Assembly: GCA_030248135.1 (NCBI GenBank)
Contig: JASANC010000480.1
Span: forward strand, 1 to 64,000
Direction: 5' to 3'
Length of the DNA: 64,000 nucleotides
Source of the DNA: Theristus sp. LFF4_11
Lineage: Eukaryota > Nematoda > Chromadorea > Monhysterida > Xyalidae
This document shows positions 1 to 11,315 of the stretch, one piece after another. Under the pieces are notes generated by a model. It searched no databases. It was not told where the DNA came from and worked only from the letters and a program-made list of their open reading frames with translations. A program made the position numbers and the translations under genes. Positions within the stretch are counted from its first letter, which is position 1. Every line of letters begins with the position of its first letter.

Positions 1-65
1 CGAATGTCAAAGGTTTGATTGCTTGAGAAAAATTGAAACAACAAAATGTGTCAGATTGATTAATG

Positions 66-1625
66 TCATGGCTTCTTCTTTCCCTGCAGCCACCAATCAA
101 GAGTGCCTGAACGCGCTTGTTTTGTCTGCGACAGAAAAACGACATCATCATCACATTCGGCCACAGCAGGAGTAGGTTGATCAACTTCGACTGCGGTGGA
201 AGTGGCACCCTTTTTATTCGTCAGCAGACTGAAAAGAAGGGACAACAGATGAACATTGAACTGCGATTTAATAAAGTCATTTTTTGGCAAAGCACACTTG
301 AAATGTGGCTAACTCATTAAACAAAACAGGGGCTACACAGGTTGCGTTAGGGAGGCCGCAGACGAGGAGGCTAGCGAATCAACAACCCCTCCTATCCCAC
401 TGGGACAACCAACCAACCAAACCAAAGATGGACACGGTACAGCACTGACACTAACACTTCGGACGACCAAAACCCTTATTTTAAAACAAACGAGAGCTTG
501 TGTTGGATTGATTTGAAAGAGACAAGTTCGGAGGCTTTGTGTCGTACAGCTACTCATGTAGAACTAAACATAAAACCAGCCTTATTTGATTAAATTAAAA
601 AAATTGACGGAAGTTTGCGTTGAAGTGCTTTGAAAGGCACAAGTTCGGAGGCTTTGTGTCGTACAGCTACTCATGTTGAACTAAACACAAACCCAGCCTT
701 ATTTAATCAAAAACAAGCCGGAGTTTGTGTTTAATTGCTTTGATGGAAGCAGCTTGAAGTTGATGTTTCGCAAAGGTGCTCATTTAAACGAAATAAAATA
801 CCAACCTTGTTTGATCAGTAAAACAAACCGGAGTTTGTGTTGAACTGCTTCAAAAAACAGAAGTTCGCAAACTTTGTATGACGCAGCAGCTTATGTTGAA
901 CGAACAAAAACAAATTTCATTTGATCAACAAAAATGAACCAAACTTTGTGATGAACAGATTTGAAAAAAAGCAACTCGGAGTTGATAGTTAATAGTTCAG
1001 CTAAAAGAACCTCTCAAATAGATATAGGCTCAAATTGTTTTCTAGAACAACGATGGTGCACTTTCTCCTCACGGAAAAAATACCTGACCTTCCCTAACAC
1101 CGAATTTCGAGGGGCCCCCAAATTTCAACAAATCGGTACCGACAAACAAACAAAAGCACTTCCCCTAACAACAAATAAAAGACCAACCCGGCGCATTTCT
1201 TCTTTCCGCTGCTCCATCGCCGTGTCGAACTCAGCTAGACGAGCAAGTTCATCATCGTTGTCAAGATAATCTTTGACAACAGCGCTCACGATGTGCACCT
1301 CGTTTTCTTCCGACGGAAGCTGTGATCGACCGTTGCCACCATCATCCGCCTGCTCGTCCTGTTCGTCCCGTTCCTGCTCCACCTCAAACAGCGCCCTCGC
1401 AGCAGCAAACGCCTCGTCCTGTTCTTCAGCTTGAGGAACGTAGATGACTTGAGCCGCTATTTCATCTTCGTCGAGTGGATCTTGATTGACAAACTTCTCT
1501 GTCTTCTTTTGTCCCAAATCTTGGTTTCCCAGTTCTTCACTTATTTCCGAATCAAAATCTGAATCTGAATCACCATCAGAATATTCATCCGGCACCCAAC
1601 TTTCCTCAGACTCCGAGTCTTCCAT
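66..1625 (-). CDS. Uncharacterised acidic protein, two-exon model
   Basis: The product is not recognised. Exon 1 (1188-1625) starts at ATG 1625-1623 and encodes about 146 residues. The first 30 are very rich in Asp, Glu and Ser (MEDSESEESWVPDEYSDGDS), the middle is Glu/Asp/Gln-rich, and the end is a charged helix-like stretch (AEFDTAMEQRKEEMRR). It closes at a GT donor in phase 0. A phase-0 acceptor at 261-263 opens exon 2 (66-260), which ends with SGTLDWWLQGKKKP and a TGA at 66-68. The joined protein would be about 210 residues with no signal peptide or membrane segment, so probably nuclear or cytosolic. A second good acceptor near 238 is out of phase with this donor, so the join is less certain than exon 1. 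The 0.93-kb intron holds a degenerate tandem repeat. A splice acceptor lies 21 nt before the ATG (exon start 1646), compatible with a 5' UTR intron or spliced-leader addition. Confidence 0.45.
470..985. repeat. Degenerate tandem repeat, about 105-118 bp unit, 4-5 copies
   Basis: Related blocks recur near 523, 641, 756, 860 and 970. The first two share a near-identical core (AAGTTCGGAGGCTTTGTGTC) 118 bp apart. Later copies are increasingly diverged. The array lies inside the intron of the acidic-protein gene model. Confidence 0.7.
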
Positions 1626-2439
1626 TCTTCTCTGCTTTCTTTCGTTCTGAAGATTTTAAAAATGCAAAAATGATGAATGCTAAACAAAGAACAAACATTT
1701 TGAGGCCTGGTGGGTTTTGGACACTTTTTTGGATGTTCAAGGGACGTAAACGATAAACAGACCTGCAGCAAGCAAAACAAATTGAATTAAGTCCCCTGCG
1801 CCCTGTCCCTGCCCCCTCAAATAAACGTTCAAAGGGAATTTTAGAACCTGATTCTTGTTGAACTCCCACTCCCAGAGAACGATAAAGAAAATTGCAACGA
1901 GAAACTGCTGCTGGGTGCAGGCAAGGTGGGTACTTGCATCGACAACCAAAACGGTTAACTTGAATTTCAGCGTTATGCTAATTACGGATCTGAACATGAA
2001 ACACAATTTTCACTTGATAAAATACACCAAAAATGCTAAATAGAACCGTGAAAAACAAAGGAACAGTAAAAATAAGTGGAAAGAAACGCAAAAAACGACA
2101 AACAAGCTAGAATCGAAACAAAAAAGATGAAAACATTCCTATTATTCAAATACAACACACACAAAATGAAACCAGCACCGATAAGAGCACAAAAAATGAC
2201 AATTAATCCACTCCTAAATCCATTCCTAAATCTTTTTTATAAGGGTCCTCCCACTTATAAGGTCGTCACACGAAATTCACCTTTTTTTCAAAATTTTTTG
2301 ATTTTCAAATTTTTATAAGGAGACCTTATATGCAAGACTTTACGGTATATTCAGCTTACATTATGGACTTTAGAGACAAAATATCATGATTTTTGAGCAA
2401 AAGTTCATGATTTTTGGATGGTCCGAGAAATTTTTTAGG

Positions 2440-2662
2440 GGTGTCACTGTAACTTAGGTCCATCTAGGGGGGGGGGGTGGGGGGGGGGGGTGTCTAGCAA
2501 ATTTCGAGGGGGGGGGTGTGGATGGTCCAGTGTAAGGTTTTGGGGGGTGGGTGTCGCGTGACCCCCCACCCCCCCCCCCCCACGCGGAGGTCTCGGGTGC
2601 TCTGGGGAGGTGTACCCCCTCCCCCTCCCCACGTCTTCTGTACTGATGCAAATTGAAAAAAA
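2440..2662 (-). mobile_element. G-rich family D element copy (partial)
   Basis: This copy matches, in reverse orientation, the element at 55587-56277. Conserved words (AGCAAATTTCGAGG, TGGATGGTCCAGTGT, TGTCGCGTGACCC, GGTCTCGGGTGCTCTGG) appear in the same order, separated by G or C runs of different length. The right end (CGTCTTCTGTACTG) matches the family D terminal repeat with one change. I could not find a matching left terminus or a target duplication, so this copy is probably truncated. Confidence 0.65.
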
Positions 2663-3205
2663 ATCATCCAAAATTTTAAAACGCTAGGAAAAGGTCATTA
2701 GGAATCTCTTTTGTACCGTTTTAAGAGTAGATTTTATGATTTTAAGCGTTTATTTAATGAAAAGTTTTAAACTGTGGGCACATTAAACAAAACTTTGGGC
2801 ACTTTACAGACTATCCAGCCAGAACAAGGCATCGAGACCTAAATTCAGTAAATATTTTTACTGCTGATGGTTCTTTACAGACTGCATTCCTTCCATGGTT
2901 TTGCCTAAAAACACAATTTTAAAGTCAAATTTGAGTGTCCCCAATTGTCAGAAGGGTTAGGTGGTTGACCAAAATCTTCAATTACTATTACAGTAAGGCA
3001 AATACTGCAGATATTTAGAACATGTCTTTCGGTTTAAAACATAAAGGCCGCATGGCAGCTAGCATATCGTGGCTACACATGCCCGAGTAACAGAATAAAG
3101 TTACTGGGCGAACTTCGCGAAGTGAATGAAAATTTTAAAAGTTTTCGCCCTGTTGCGTCAATTGACGCAGAAAAATATTGACAAAAAACCGTGATTACAA
3201 CAAAC

Positions 3206-3344
3206 CGCGGATCTTTCAATCGTTCACCGTTGACCGTCCACGTGATTGTTGGTAGCGGGTTGCCGTCGCCTCTGCAGAAGAAACTGACCGGTTTGTTCGC
3301 TTCGACCGTCGTGTCCACCGGTGAATTCATCAGCTTCGCACGGT
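3206..3344 (-). CDS. Immunoglobulin (I-set) domain exon of a larger protein
   Basis: One internal exon, acceptor at 3345-3347 and GT donor at 3205-3204. It encodes about 45 residues with the first half of an I-set Ig fold: the B-strand cysteine in PVSFFCRGDGNPLPTITW, the GNPxPxITW motif, and an NGERL turn. The partner cysteine of the F strand must be in a further exon, which I could not find to the left. No signal peptide, second Ig exon or fibronectin domain was found nearby, so the gene probably has very long introns. Ig domains of this look occur in cell-adhesion receptors and receptor phosphatases, where they act outside the cell. That assignment is family-level only. Confidence 0.6.
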
Positions 3345-5780
3345 CTGAAATACGCGAACACAGCGCTGAGTGTTACAAAGCAAATGGTTATTTATGGTCA
3401 GTTCAACGACAGCATTTCGTGGTTTTCCTAACTTTCAATCAAATTTATGATGTTTTCTGTGAAAAGGAGGGTCTAAGACCGAATTGCATTGTGGTAATTC
3501 TCACTCATTATTAAAAACTCACACGACAGCACACGCACGTAGTCCTGCGTACGCGCTGAAATCGGGCGCAGTAAATCGATTAGTGGTAAACGGTGTGGTA
3601 ACACTCAACAGCACAGTGGGGCACTAGTGGGCGGGGAAGTTTGAAGCAATGAAAATGTTTGTAAATGCAAGTATTCATGTAAAAAGGGAATCCGACCAGC
3701 GCATCGGATTCACTTCTTTTTTTGGATTTTTAAATAACGTTGATAGCAGTGGGGAAAGAAAGCAGATAACAACGTGCACGAAGTGACAGCCGATCCAGAA
3801 GCCACAGCATGTTAGTGTGACCAGGTGCCTGAAAAAACAAATGCAAAAGAGAACAACGGCAGTGAACGTGTTGACCTACCAGTGGCATTTGCGAAGGCGA
3901 CAGCAGCCAGCATGAACGCCCAGAGGCAGCACGCTCTTGCTATCATCATTCGCACTCTGCTCGCTCGCACTCAGTCGTGTGCAACTGACCCATCCTTTCA
4001 GTTTGTGTGTGTCCACTCTCTTCTAGCAAACTGCTCTGCTAGATTCGCTTTGTTGATTCTTCAGCGAAACTGAAAAAAGAAACCGCAAAACTTGCCCGGC
4101 GACCACCACCCTGGCAACTGGTAGTAGTTGACCATTTGGAGCGCTACGGGTGCCACCGGTGCATCGCCGTTGCTTGTTGTGTCCTTTGTTTCAGATAATC
4201 AAACAGCCGCTCTTCAGGAGAATATGATGTGTTATATTTTTCAATGAAACGTGACATGAGTGTTTCCGCATTGTTTTTGGTACTTCCTTGTTTTTGTTTT
4301 TTACTTGCAGTGCCAATTTTGCGGGCATAAGTTCCGCTAGCACGCTCACAAACTATTGGGTCAAAAAAACGCGGACAACTGCTGACGTTGGTTCACTGCA
4401 TTGTTGTAACTTTCGATTTAAACATTTCAACCGAGTAAATCAAGATACTTCGTAGATTTTTCTTTTGACAATCTGAAAAAGTCACAAGTCACAACTAGTG
4501 GAAAGAAGTCAGTTGTGGGTGTGGTTTCCTGCCCTCGTATATTTCACCGTTGTTTTCATTCAGAATCAGAAAATAAGATTCATATCATGACTGTGAGCAG
4601 CTAGCAAAGCAAACACAGAATTTACAATTCAACCAAAAAATCATTGAACAATATAACGGTACGGTTTAAAATCAAAACAGCAATGTTTCCGTACGCATCG
4701 CAGGAAAGTGAAATTGAACAGTTACGCATGTCTGGCGTATTTCGATAGCAAAAAGTGCGCTTGAATGCAGCACACACACAAAACGCCAAAAAGAATGAAC
4801 CGTGAAGAGAACAAAACAATGCGCAGAAGTTAACGGCACAAACGGACCGTATGCATGGTTTAAAGTTTGAAAGAACAACAGTGGTGGTAGGATGAGCATG
4901 AAATAACAAACCGTATCATACAGAACATTGTGCACAGAAGCAAAAGACAAGAATAAGTAGAAGTAAAAAGAAATAAGAAAGACAATCGCATTGGTACCAA
5001 GCGACCAGCGAGGCTATTTTTCATGCATCGCTTGAACGCGCCGTCGAAGGGGTGGTGGGAGGGGGAGTGGCTGCTGGAAACCATTTTGGCGCTCTGCTGG
5101 CTGCCTGCTCCACTAGTCCACTCGGACCATATCACACCAAAAAAGATGTCAAGAATACAACTCTACCAAGCAGCAAAATCCACACACGCACACGTTCACG
5201 AGGCACGCTCAAATTTTACCAAGTTTTTGCAGATAGCAGAGAAATGCGAAAACTCATTTTCCTAAATAACAAAGCACTGTTTGGCAAGCACTGAACGGTA
5301 CAACCTCGAACGGTATGCATTAAGAACGAGGAACACATTCAGAGGCTTTCAAACTGCTTCTTTCGGGAGGTGACTAAGAAGTATTATCGAGTCGAATAGT
5401 CAGGCTTGATTTGGTCTAAATTGTAACTGATTTATATCTCACAAAACCCGGGCTAGCATGAGACTCTTGCCCTGCATGAGAGTCTTGCCCTGTTATGTTT
5501 ACTCAAATGAGTAAAAAACAAAACATGTACAACAAACTCAATTCAATAAAGTGCGCGTGAACTGTCTGTGTGCTATGCGCGTGTCGTGCATACAAAAAAA
5601 CGCAACAAACATAGAACCGGAACAGAAGCTACAAATTGAAATTGAATTGAAGAAGGCGCAAGAACGAATAACACAGCCAGAAACCTGCATCCGTAAAGGA
5701 AGAGTAAACTGTTGCTGTTATTCAGCTTATATTATGGACTTTATAGACAACAAAATCATGATTTTCGAAAAAAAAAATTA
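3345..5780. other. Non-coding stretch, no supported feature
   Basis: Only short open frames on both strands without domain motifs or paired splice signals. No array or long inverted repeat was seen. It may be intron of the Ig-domain gene. Confidence 0.5.
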
Positions 5781-5788
5781 GGGTGTGC

Positions 5789-7203
5789 CATAGTTGTTCC
5801 AGAGCCGGGGGTTTGGGGGGGCCGATGTAGATAGCTGGAGCAAATTTTCCAGATAGATAGATAGCTGGAAAATTTTGGGGGGGGGGCGGTCAAAATTTTG
5901 AAATTAAATAGATAGATAGTTAAAACGCTAAAAAGCTATAAAAACATGCTAAAAATCAAGTATAAACGCATATTTTAACTAAAATTAGCAAAATTTTTAA
6001 GAATTTCGAGCAAAAATGGTCAATTTTGGTCAAAAATTGACTCATTTTATGTCTTCGAAGACAGAAATTTTCAGATAGATAGCTGGCTAAAAATTTTTTT
6101 TAGATAGATAATAGCTGAGCCGAAAAAACTTTCTGATAAATTTTTTGGGGGGGGGGGCCGGCCTAGGGTTAGGGGCTTTATTTTTTTATTTTTTTTTTAA
6201 ATTTAGATTTTTTTTTCAAACTAAAAAAAAAATTGAAAAATTTTTCTTCTACTTTGCTCTGAAAATTCGATTTATGGCATAATTTTTTGAAAGTTCAAAC
6301 CAAATTTTCTTCCCAACTTCTTTGTGTGCTTAGGTAAATGTCATTATTTGGTCATTTTGACCGACGTACTCTATGTTTTTCGATTTGGATGACTTCTAGA
6401 GTCAATTTTTAGCGTTGAAATGACTTAACTGAATTGAAATATCGTTTCAGAAATTGTTTTCTTGCAACTTAGAACATGTTTTTCAGTCGGTAGGCCATGA
6501 GATGAACATGATATCTTGTTGATTGGCGTATGTTATAGGTCTACAATGGAGTTGTGCGATATATTGTTAAACAATTGGAGCGGAGATGTTGGTTAATACC
6601 ACATCACACGACCGTTTTTCAGATACCCGATAACATGGCCACATGTTAAAACTTGCGTGCTGAGCTAAACTAACGTGTTAAACTTGCGTCTGTCAGTTGC
6701 CCGCAACGTGATCGCGAAATCATGGTACGTGTTTTCGATACGATGATTTGAAGAGTGGGCTCTCGCCATGTGGCAGATAGCATAGCTGGTTGAACCTGAA
6801 AGTAAGTGTCTTGGGGGGGGGGGGGCGACCGGGTCGACAGGGGTTGCCGACTTAGCTACAGCAAACAGGAATTTTTGAACACAGTCAAATTTTGGTAATT
6901 TTCTAAAGAGGAACAACTAAGAACGGTTCAATATTCAAGTACACGTCGAAAATTGTCCTGTTTTACTGTTGAAAATGCAACTTTCCCTCTATGAAATGGA
7001 CATAATTTCAATAAAACACGATTTTCGCTCTTATAGTTTTCCGGATCGTTCTGAAAATAGTCTAGATGAACTCAGCTCGACGAGACGCTTCGAACGAACC
7101 TAACTTGTAAAAAAAATTTTTTTTAAATTTTTTAATTAAAAAATCCGGATTCTTTTCCCCTAACCCTAGGCCGGCCCCCCAGGCCCCCCTTAGAACAACT
7201 ATG
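5789..7203 (+). mobile_element. Family B hAT-like MITE, copy 1, interrupted by a family A element
   Basis: The ends are CATAGTTGTTCCAGAG and TAGAACAACTATG. An exact 8-bp target duplication (GGGTGTGC) lies at 5781-5788 and 7204-7211. The body shows the family's GATA-rich words (GATAGATAGATAGCTGGAAAA) and G runs, and is split at 6164-7168 by a family A element. Without that insert it is about 400 bp. There is no transposase, so it is non-autonomous. The 8-bp duplication is the hAT-type signature. Confidence 0.85.
6164..7168 (+). mobile_element. Family A hAT-like element, copy 1 (1,005 bp), nested in family B
   Basis: The ends are TAGGGTTAGGGG and CCCCTAACCCTA, flanked by an exact 8-bp duplication GGCCGGCC (6156-6163 and 7169-7176). 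The TIR fits the hAT start pattern YARNG. The interior is near-identical to 56435-57454 and, inverted, to 57468-58519. It includes a conserved short frame on the minus strand (6665-6916), but nothing resembling a transposase, so it is probably non-autonomous. Lying inside copy 1 of family B, it inserted later than that element. Confidence 0.85.
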
Positions 7204-7500
7204 GGGTGTGCAGAAAATTTGAGGGGTTCTCCGCCAGACAAAATTTCATGGGGGTGTAGGGGGAGTGTCGGCCAAATTTTCGAGGGGGTCCGATGGGGGG
7301 AGGGTGCCCGGTTTTAGGGGGTGGCACGGTGCCCCCCCCCACCCCCCCCCCACCCGACCCGACGGTCTCTGGTGCTCTGGGGGGTGCACCCCCCACCCCC
7401 CGCCCACGATACTGGGGGGTGACACGGTGCCGCCAAACCGCCCCCCACCCGACGGTCTCTGGGGTGGAGGGGGCGGGCACATTCTTAAAAGCGACTTTTT
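7204..7500. repeat. G/C-rich repeat block related to families C and D
   Basis: Runs of G and C alternate with repeated words such as GACGGTCTCTGGTGCTCTGG and GGTGACACGGTGCC. The word GACGGTCTCTGG occurs twice (near 7362 and 7451). The proline/glycine-rich frames here are by-products of the runs and not genes. Confidence 0.6.
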
Positions 7501-7523
7501 GTTTTTTGTTCAGATTTTGCTTG

Positions 7524-9363
7524 CAGTAGCGAAAGCGGGACCTTGGGTGAGGGGGGGGGGCATAGTTGTTCTAGGGGGGGGGCCGGGGGGGGGGCGGCCC
7601 CCCCCCCCAAAAAATTTTCGAATCTATCTCAATCAAACAGGTTTTTTCGGCTCAGCTATTATCTATCTAAAAAAAATTTTCAGCCAGCTATCTATCTGAA
7701 AATTTTTGTCTTCGAAGACATAAAATGAGTCAATTTTTGACCAAAATAGACCATTTTTGCTCGTAATTCTTGAAAATTTCGCTAATTTTAGGTAAAATAC
7801 GCGTTTATACTTGATTTTTAGTGTATTTTCAGCATTATTTTGCTGTTTTTATTGCTTTTTAGCGTTTTAGCTATCTATCTATTAAATTTCAAAATTTTGA
7901 CCGGCCCCCCCAAAGTCACATGGCCCCCCCCCGCGGCCCCCCCCAAAATTTTCCAGCTATCTATCTATCTAGAAAATTTGCTCCAGCTATCTATATCGGC
8001 CCCCCCCCCCAACCCCTTGGCTCTGGAACAACTATGGGGGGGGGGGGGTGTTTGCCAAATTTTAGAGGGGGTGCACGGTGCCTTCTCGGTGAGGGGGGGG
8101 GTGCACGGCAGCTAATTTTCCTGAGGGGACTGGCTGAAAAATTTTGTGAGAGGGCGAGGTGCACGGGATCGCACGGGTAATACCAATTTTTTGCCTTAGA
8201 AAAACACAGAAATTCTTGTAAAATACAGAATATTTTGTGCAAACAAGCTGCTTGTTTGGTCAGAAACAACAAAATCTATGTAGGGACAGACACAAACGTC
8301 AAGAAAAATGCAAAAACTACGGTATTTTTAGAAAAAATTGAGATGAGATTGACCACCGTGAGGAGGGGGGGGGGGTGCGATCCCGTGTTTTATCGCGGAG
8401 GGGAGTGGGGGAGTCTAGTACCCGTGTCGAGGTAAAGGGGGGAGGGGGTACACGGGTATCTGCCCGTGCACGGGCAGGATTTTCGGCTGAGGGGGGGTGG
8501 ACCCAGGGGTCGAGCCCGATTTTTGGCGAATCCGAGGGGGGGGGGGTCCGCCCAAATTTGGGGGGGGGGTCGTCCCGGGTGGGGGGGGGGTCGACTTGGT
8601 TGGGGGGTCCCCGAGCGAAACCGAAAATTCTAGGGGGGGTCCGAGCGAGACCGAAAATTCTAGGGGGGGGGGGGGTCGGACCAAAATTTTTTCTTGACGA
8701 TGACATTGTCTGGGCAAAAAATGGTTAGTAGGAGTCGATTTGGTTGGGGGGGGGGTCCCGAGCGGGACCGAAAATTCTAGGGGGGGGGGGTTGGACCAAA
8801 AGTTGTTGTTGAATAACAGTGCTAGAAACCACAGCATCCAGTCAAGGCCTCTCTCTAGTCATACATTTTGCTTTGATTTTCGTTCGGGTCGGGACATCTG
8901 AAAGCTAAACGAACGAGACACGCTGCACGGGTGAGACTTGATATTGAAGTACAGTATTGAAAACATTGACGTACGTAGTGGTATATGTATAACAAAGTGG
9001 TACATATACAAAAAAACATACAATATATATTGAGATACAAACATGCAGATAATATAGATACCTACAGATGAGAGAAATATAGAGATATACAAGAGAAAAT
9101 GTCTCCATCGAAAGTCAAAATCAAAGGGGGGGTGGTCAGACGGTCAGGATTTGGTAGGGGGGGGGGTTTGGAAGGTCGAAATCTGGGAGGGAGGTCTGGC
9201 CCCCCCAAATTCGAGAGGGGGGGGGTATTTTGACCAAAATTTGGGGGGGTTTGCCCGGGTGGGGGGGTGTCGACTTGGTGGGGGGTCCCCCCCCCCCCCA
9301 CCCCCCCATCTCGACCCCTGGGTGGACCCCCGTCCCACCCCCCCCCCCGCACTTTCGCTACTG
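7524..9363. mobile_element. Family C G-rich element, copy 1, hosting family B copy 2
   Basis: It begins CAGTAGCGAAAGCG and ends CGCACTTTCGCTACTG, an inverted pair matching the element at 62391-62915. Between them are G-run cassettes with words such as CCGAAAATTCTAGG (three tandem-like copies near 8600-8780) and GTGCACGGG, plus a stretch at 8160-8360 that is inverted relative to 62570-62760. Family B copy 2 sits inside. No clean target duplication is seen, so the two ends may come from different insertions or be diverged. Confidence 0.6.
7561..8036 (-). mobile_element. Family B hAT-like MITE, copy 2 (476 bp)
   Basis: The ends are CATAGTTGTTCTAG and CTCTGGAACAACTATG. The 8 bases on each side are all G, consistent with an 8-bp duplication in a G run. 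The interior matches the other B copies in reverse orientation, with GATA-type words near both ends. It is nested in the family C element. Confidence 0.8.
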
Positions 9364-9663
9364 CTTCCTTGCAATGACTCGTTGTTGGTTCCAACAGTCG
9401 AACTCAATAAAATGTGGAATCAGCTGATTGGTCGGCCGAGGGGAGGCTGCTCACACTCTACACCCTTCTTTTTTGTGGATCTGGATTCATTTAAATAAAA
9501 AATCTGGATTCATCATTATTATTATTAATATTATTATTAATCTTGACAGTAATGCTAATGCATCATTATTAAAACAGGTGCATGTGCAGTGGCGGTGGCC
9601 CCTGCCCTATAACACAAACAAGAAAAAAATGCAAAAACTAAATTGATCATTTTCACCTTATCA

Positions 9664-9720
9664 AAAAGGCTTGGCTTAGGATTAGGATTAGGTTTAGAGG
9701 ATTAGGAACCTACAACGACC
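9664..9720. repeat. Degenerate TTAGGA-type hexamer repeat
   Basis: Several TTAGGA or TTAGGTT units are followed by AACCTACAACGAC. The same block recurs at 55545-55586 and 56288-56332, and in reverse at 58785-58850. It marks a dispersed repeat that was the target of the family D insertion at 55.6 kb. Confidence 0.6.
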
Positions 9721-9770
9721 CATTGCAAACAACCTCTGATCAGAAATCAAAAAATCACTTTTAAGAATGT

Positions 9771-10353
9771 ATATAAATCGTTTCTTTTGAATGGGTGTGA
9801 ATTTCCAGCACCCTTTTCATGCTAAAAATAAACTCAAAGGGTTGGAGAACTGCGAAATTCAGGTTTTTTTATTCAACAGCTCAAAATGCATTTTTATTGA
9901 CACGCTTAATTTTTGCATGTGATGAAAGACAAAAGCCTGAAATGAGTGCGCTGTGTAGCCAGCTGAAGGGGGTTTCATTCCTAGCTGACCGATCGACATG
10001 CGTCCGCAATTAAAAAAATGCGTTCCGACTTCGCGGACGACGACGACACGACGACGACTTTGCTTTCATCTTTCATTTTCACCGTTTACAAGTTGTTTTT
10101 GGTAAGCTGCTGTGTTCATTTACTTGGTGCACGCAACAAACCATGCACAGCGCACTCCTTTCAGACTTTTGTCTTTTAGTTCACACGAAAAAATTAAGCG
10201 ACGACGTCGTCGTCGTCATCAAACAAAAAATACATTTTGAGCTGTTGATTTAAAAAATTCTGAATTTTGCAGTCTCTAACATTTTCAGTTTATTTTTAGC
10301 ATGAAAAGCGTGCTTGAAATTCACACTCTTTTAAAAGAAACGCGTTTCAATAT
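9771..10353. mobile_element. Foldback element with imperfect inverted arms of about 190 bp
   Basis: The left arm (9771 to about 9960) and the right arm (about 10150-10353, read in reverse) share ordered blocks: a GTGTGAATTTC motif, CATGCTAAAAATAAACT, CTGCAAAATTC-like, CAGCTCAAAATG, CGCTTAATTTTT and GAGTGCGCTGTG. The spacer has CGACGA triplets facing CGTCGT triplets in the right arm. No transposase was seen, and arm divergence suggests an old insertion. Confidence 0.65.
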
Positions 10354-10899
10354 AGAATGATGTATTTCCTGTTTTGAGTTCAAGGTGCCAAGTTCTGGAA
10401 AGTTTATTAACTGGGAAGCATTCGGTTTTTAATGGTTTTAAAACTGTTTTAAAACGGAAAAGAAACCGGTTTTTTCTTAGCAATATAAAAACCGGTTTTT
10501 ACCAACCCTACATTGCCCCCTGGGTTTTTTTTTGCAGAAAAACGTCGGTTTTTTGCAGAAATTTTGGACTGCTTGCAGAGGTTTTTTAGCAGATTTCTGC
10601 AAATTGCAGAAACAGATTTGCATACAAACTTTGGTTCTGCAATATTCATTTTGTGCTTAGCGCTTGACTGAGGTTTCTTATCAACATGGAAGAAATTTCA
10701 AGTAGTTTTTTGTGTCAAAAACAGCTGTTTCGGCGGTTGCTGTAGCGCAATGATTGCCGTTTTGTTTTGTCTTCGTAAATAAAATCGGAGTATTTCAAAT
10801 TCGAAAAATAAAACAGAATCAGGTTAATCGAAAATCATTGTTTGCTGTTAGGCTTTCTGTTTGGAATTAGAACAATCCACACAACAGAATATGCAAAAA

Positions 10900-11315
10900 T
10901 AAGACATTTACGGAGGTACGGTGCGCAAGTTTGTCGTCGAGCTTGTCGAGAATCTCAGCAACCGATTCGAAGACGCGCACAGCGTTTTCAAGGCTACCAA
11001 AATATTCTACCGTCTGAGATGGATGGATCTGAACAGCTGCTGGCGTACGGAAATGCCGATCTGCTGTATCTGCATCAGTTTTATTCATCTATTTTGCCGG
11101 GCAAGGGCAGTATTGCTGACGAATGAAAACGATTCAAATGCGAACGAATTCAATTCCCTGGTCCGACCGTCCGAGTATAACTGCAGGCATGCATGCAGTA
11201 TCTGGGGGTGAAAACAAAGAGGCGATACAAAATCAAACCGAACAAAGTGAACTGCACCTTTGAGAACATCGAACCGACCGAAGCCATCGCTTTGATTGCG
11301 GAATTTGAGCAATGA
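10900..11315 (+). pseudogene. Decayed hAT-like transposase C-terminal remnant
   Basis: Conceptual reading gives KFVVELVENLSNRFED and then, after a frame change near 11000, QLLAYGNADLLYLHQFY, LPGKGSIADE, KRFKCERIQFPGP and finally FENIEPTEAIALIAEFEQ before a TGA at 11313-11315. Two in-frame stops interrupt the second frame (after ADE and after TVRV). The pattern (helical segment, LxxYGN, then a W/stop-KRFK block) resembles the C-terminal part of hAT-derived proteins of the ZNF862/KIAA1586 kind; this is a family-level impression. The frameshift and two nonsense codons make it a pseudogene. Similar TTTCTGCAAATT blocks flank it at about 10590 and 11575. Confidence 0.35.

Noticed and set aside
6665..6916. 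Frame conserved in all three family A copies, considered as a gene
   Set aside because: The conservation follows the whole element, including non-coding parts; no known domain and the frame is short.
7199..8837. Several overlapping Pro/Gly-rich frames
   Set aside because: They come from G-run cassettes of families B and C; frames change whenever run length changes between copies.
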